In this document: piece by piece, positions 63,089-64,000 of the stretch
Layout of the letters: every line of letters starts with the position of its first letter
Numbering within the stretch: the stretch's first letter is position 1
NCBI RefSeq assembly: GCF_009391885.1
Contig: NZ_VZII01000009.1
Location: forward strand, 1 to 64,000
DNA length: 64,000 nt
From: Pseudomonas sp. MN1F
GTDB taxonomy: Bacteria; Pseudomonadota; Gammaproteobacteria; Pseudomonadales; Pseudomonadaceae
Direction: 5' to 3'
Notes under the pieces: generated by a model
Database searches by the model: none
What the model was told of the DNA's origin: nothing
Seen by the model: the letters and a program-made list of their open reading frames with translations, nothing else
Program-made: the position numbers and the translations under genes

Positions 63089-63403
63089 TTATTCGGCGAC
63101 CGCGTTCTTGGCCAGGATGGCGTTGGCCAGCTCCATGTCCGAGGCTTGCATCCCTGGGTTTTCGGCTCGCACTTGCTGCAGCGCCTGCTCCAGGAACGGC
63201 CCGCGAATCGCGCCCTCACTGGCGACGAAGCTGCCGGCGTCATCCTGCGCCGCGAGCACCAGCTTGTGGTCGTGCGAAGTGATGTAGCTCGACGCGGTGG
63301 TCGCGCCGGAAGTCATTACGTTACGCCAGAAGGTATCGGCCATGGCAGAGCCAACAGGCAGCGAAAGCAGGGCAGCAGCTGCGATGGCGGTTTTGAGACG
63401 CAT
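63089..63403 (-). CDS. DUF2388 exported protein
   Basis: 104 residues from the ATG at 63403. Signal peptide MRLKTAIAAAALLSLPVGSAMA; the mature part (DTFWRNVMTSGATTASSYITSHDHKLVLAAQDDAGSFVASEG) is the DUF2388 pattern common in Pseudomonas. Small and probably periplasmic, of unknown function. Confidence 0.88.
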   Translation of the reverse strand: MRLKTAIAAAALLSLPVGSAMADTFWRNVMTSGATTASSYITSHDHKLVLAAQDDAGSFVASEGAIRGPFLEQALQQVRAENPGMQASDMELANAILAKNAVAE

Positions 63404-63492
63404 GATGAAACACCTCGAAGGGTGAGGGTTGAGGATGGTCGGTTTGATCCAGCAAAATGGGTGCAAGTTCCTTGAATACAAGGGTTTTTTGC

Positions 63493-64000
63493 TCAGGAGC
63501 AGACCCGCAACACCTCCTCGGAACGGGTCAGCCCGCGGGCCACTTTCGCCTCCCCGCAGCTGCGCAGATCCTGTAACCCTTCAGCTAGAGCCTGCCGTTG
63601 CAGTTCTGCCAGATCGGTGCTGGCGCTTATCCGTGCACGCAGGCGTTCGCTCGGGATCAACAGTTCGAACAGCCCCATACGGCCACGGTAGCCGGTGCCC
63701 CGACAGACCTGGCAAGGATCGCTCGATGGGACGCCCTGGCATGCCTGGCACAGCAAGCGTACCAGGCGCTGGGCCATGACCCCGCCCAGGGTCGCCCTGA
63801 TCAGGTAATCGGCCACGCCCAGCTCCAGCAGGCGGGTAATGGCGCTGCACGTGTCATTGGTGTGCAGGGTCGAAAGCACCAGGTGCCCGGTGAGAGCCGC
63901 CTGAACCGCCACCAGTGCTGTCTCGCGGTCGCGTATTTCGCCGATCATGATGATGTCCGGGTCCTGGCGCAGCAGGGCGCGCACGCCATCGGCAAAGCCC
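63493..64000 (-). CDS. GspE/PilB-type secretion ATPase, C-terminal part (cut by window end)
   Basis: The frame runs off the right edge (…[28 protein letters not shown]). It contains the Walker B-like [10 protein letters not shown], the His box (STLHTNDT) and the tetracysteine zinc site (CQACQG and [14 protein letters not shown]), typical of type II secretion or type IV pilus assembly ATPases. Which system cannot be told from this fragment. The C-terminus is complete. Confidence 0.92.
   Translation of the reverse strand, partial: GFADGVRALLRQDPDIIMIGEIRDRETALVAVQAALTGHLVLSTLHTNDTCSAITRLLELGVADYLIRATLGGVMAQRLVRLLCQACQGVPSSDPCQVCRGTGYRGRMGLFELLIPSERLRARISASTDLAELQRQALAEGLQDLRSCGEAKVARGLTRSEEVLRVCS

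Overview
The window is a high-GC gamma-proteobacterial chromosome segment that reads as Pseudomonas, most likely the P. putida group. Supporting signs are a lapG-lapD pair, P. putida-type REP palindromes (core GCGGGCAAGCCCGCTCCCAC or GCGGGTAAACCCGCTCC), the ppk/ppx/trxA/rho/ubiD order, a 6S RNA lying between zapA and ygfA, and small proteins typical of the genus. Identification rests on recognised gene families and gene order, since no search was run.

Layout, left to right. (1) 1-4.1 kb: the 3' end of a 5S rRNA with its terminator, a GntR/FCD regulator, lapG and lapD (c-di-GMP control of adhesin proteolysis), and a small conserved protein. (2) 4.4-18.2 kb: a nine-gene, almost entirely overlapping cellulose operon, bcsEFGRQABZC. 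It carries the phosphoethanolamine-cellulose module (bcsE, F, G) and no acetylation genes. From memory of P. putida KT2440, lapC-lapB-lapA sit in this slot, so one biofilm matrix system seems to replace another. (3) 18.4-22.1 kb: a TauD-like dioxygenase and a sulfonate-type ABC transporter. (4) 22.1-28.8 kb: a compact WYL-family-like regulator without the WYL domain, a Sel1 protein, and a five-gene MarR/FUSC/DUF1656/HlyD/NodT efflux operon whose genes overlap by 4 bp each.

(5) 28.8-31.3 kb is the accessory patch. It holds a HigBA-like toxin-antitoxin pair between two direct copies of a conserved leader sequence, then a two-gene operon of small Pseudomonas proteins. The intact leader of that operon can form two mutually exclusive hairpins, one of which covers the ribosome binding site. 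A MITE-like 377-bp near-palindrome built from REP sequences follows.

(6) 31.3-46.7 kb: an iron permease fused to cytochrome c, a UPF0178 protein, elbB, a membrane fatty-acid hydroxylase overlapping a DedA gene on the other strand, convergent ppk/ppx with candidate Pho boxes, trxA, rho, a second toxin-antitoxin pair, ubiD with a linked Fe-S flavoreductase, and chaC. (7) 46.7-55.5 kb: a quinone oxidoreductase, a FliL-like protein, an EVE protein, ygfA, 6S RNA, zapA, a ZapB-like protein, ygfB, pepP, ubiH, a DUF4442 protein and a UbiI-type hydroxylase. (8) 55.6-64 kb: a ferric-iron ABC transporter (binding protein with candidate Fur box, and permease), gcvT-gcvH-gcvP, a DUF2388 protein and the 3' part of a GspE/PilB-type ATPase cut by the window end.

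Three c-di-GMP receptors (LapD, BcsE, BcsA) fall within 10 kb, which makes the left third a matrix and attachment control region. Most of the right half is core metabolism. The most unusual items are the two-state leader at 30071-30230, the direct repeats around the first toxin-antitoxin pair, the REP-derived palindrome, the WYL-less regulator, and the cellulose operon beside lapD.
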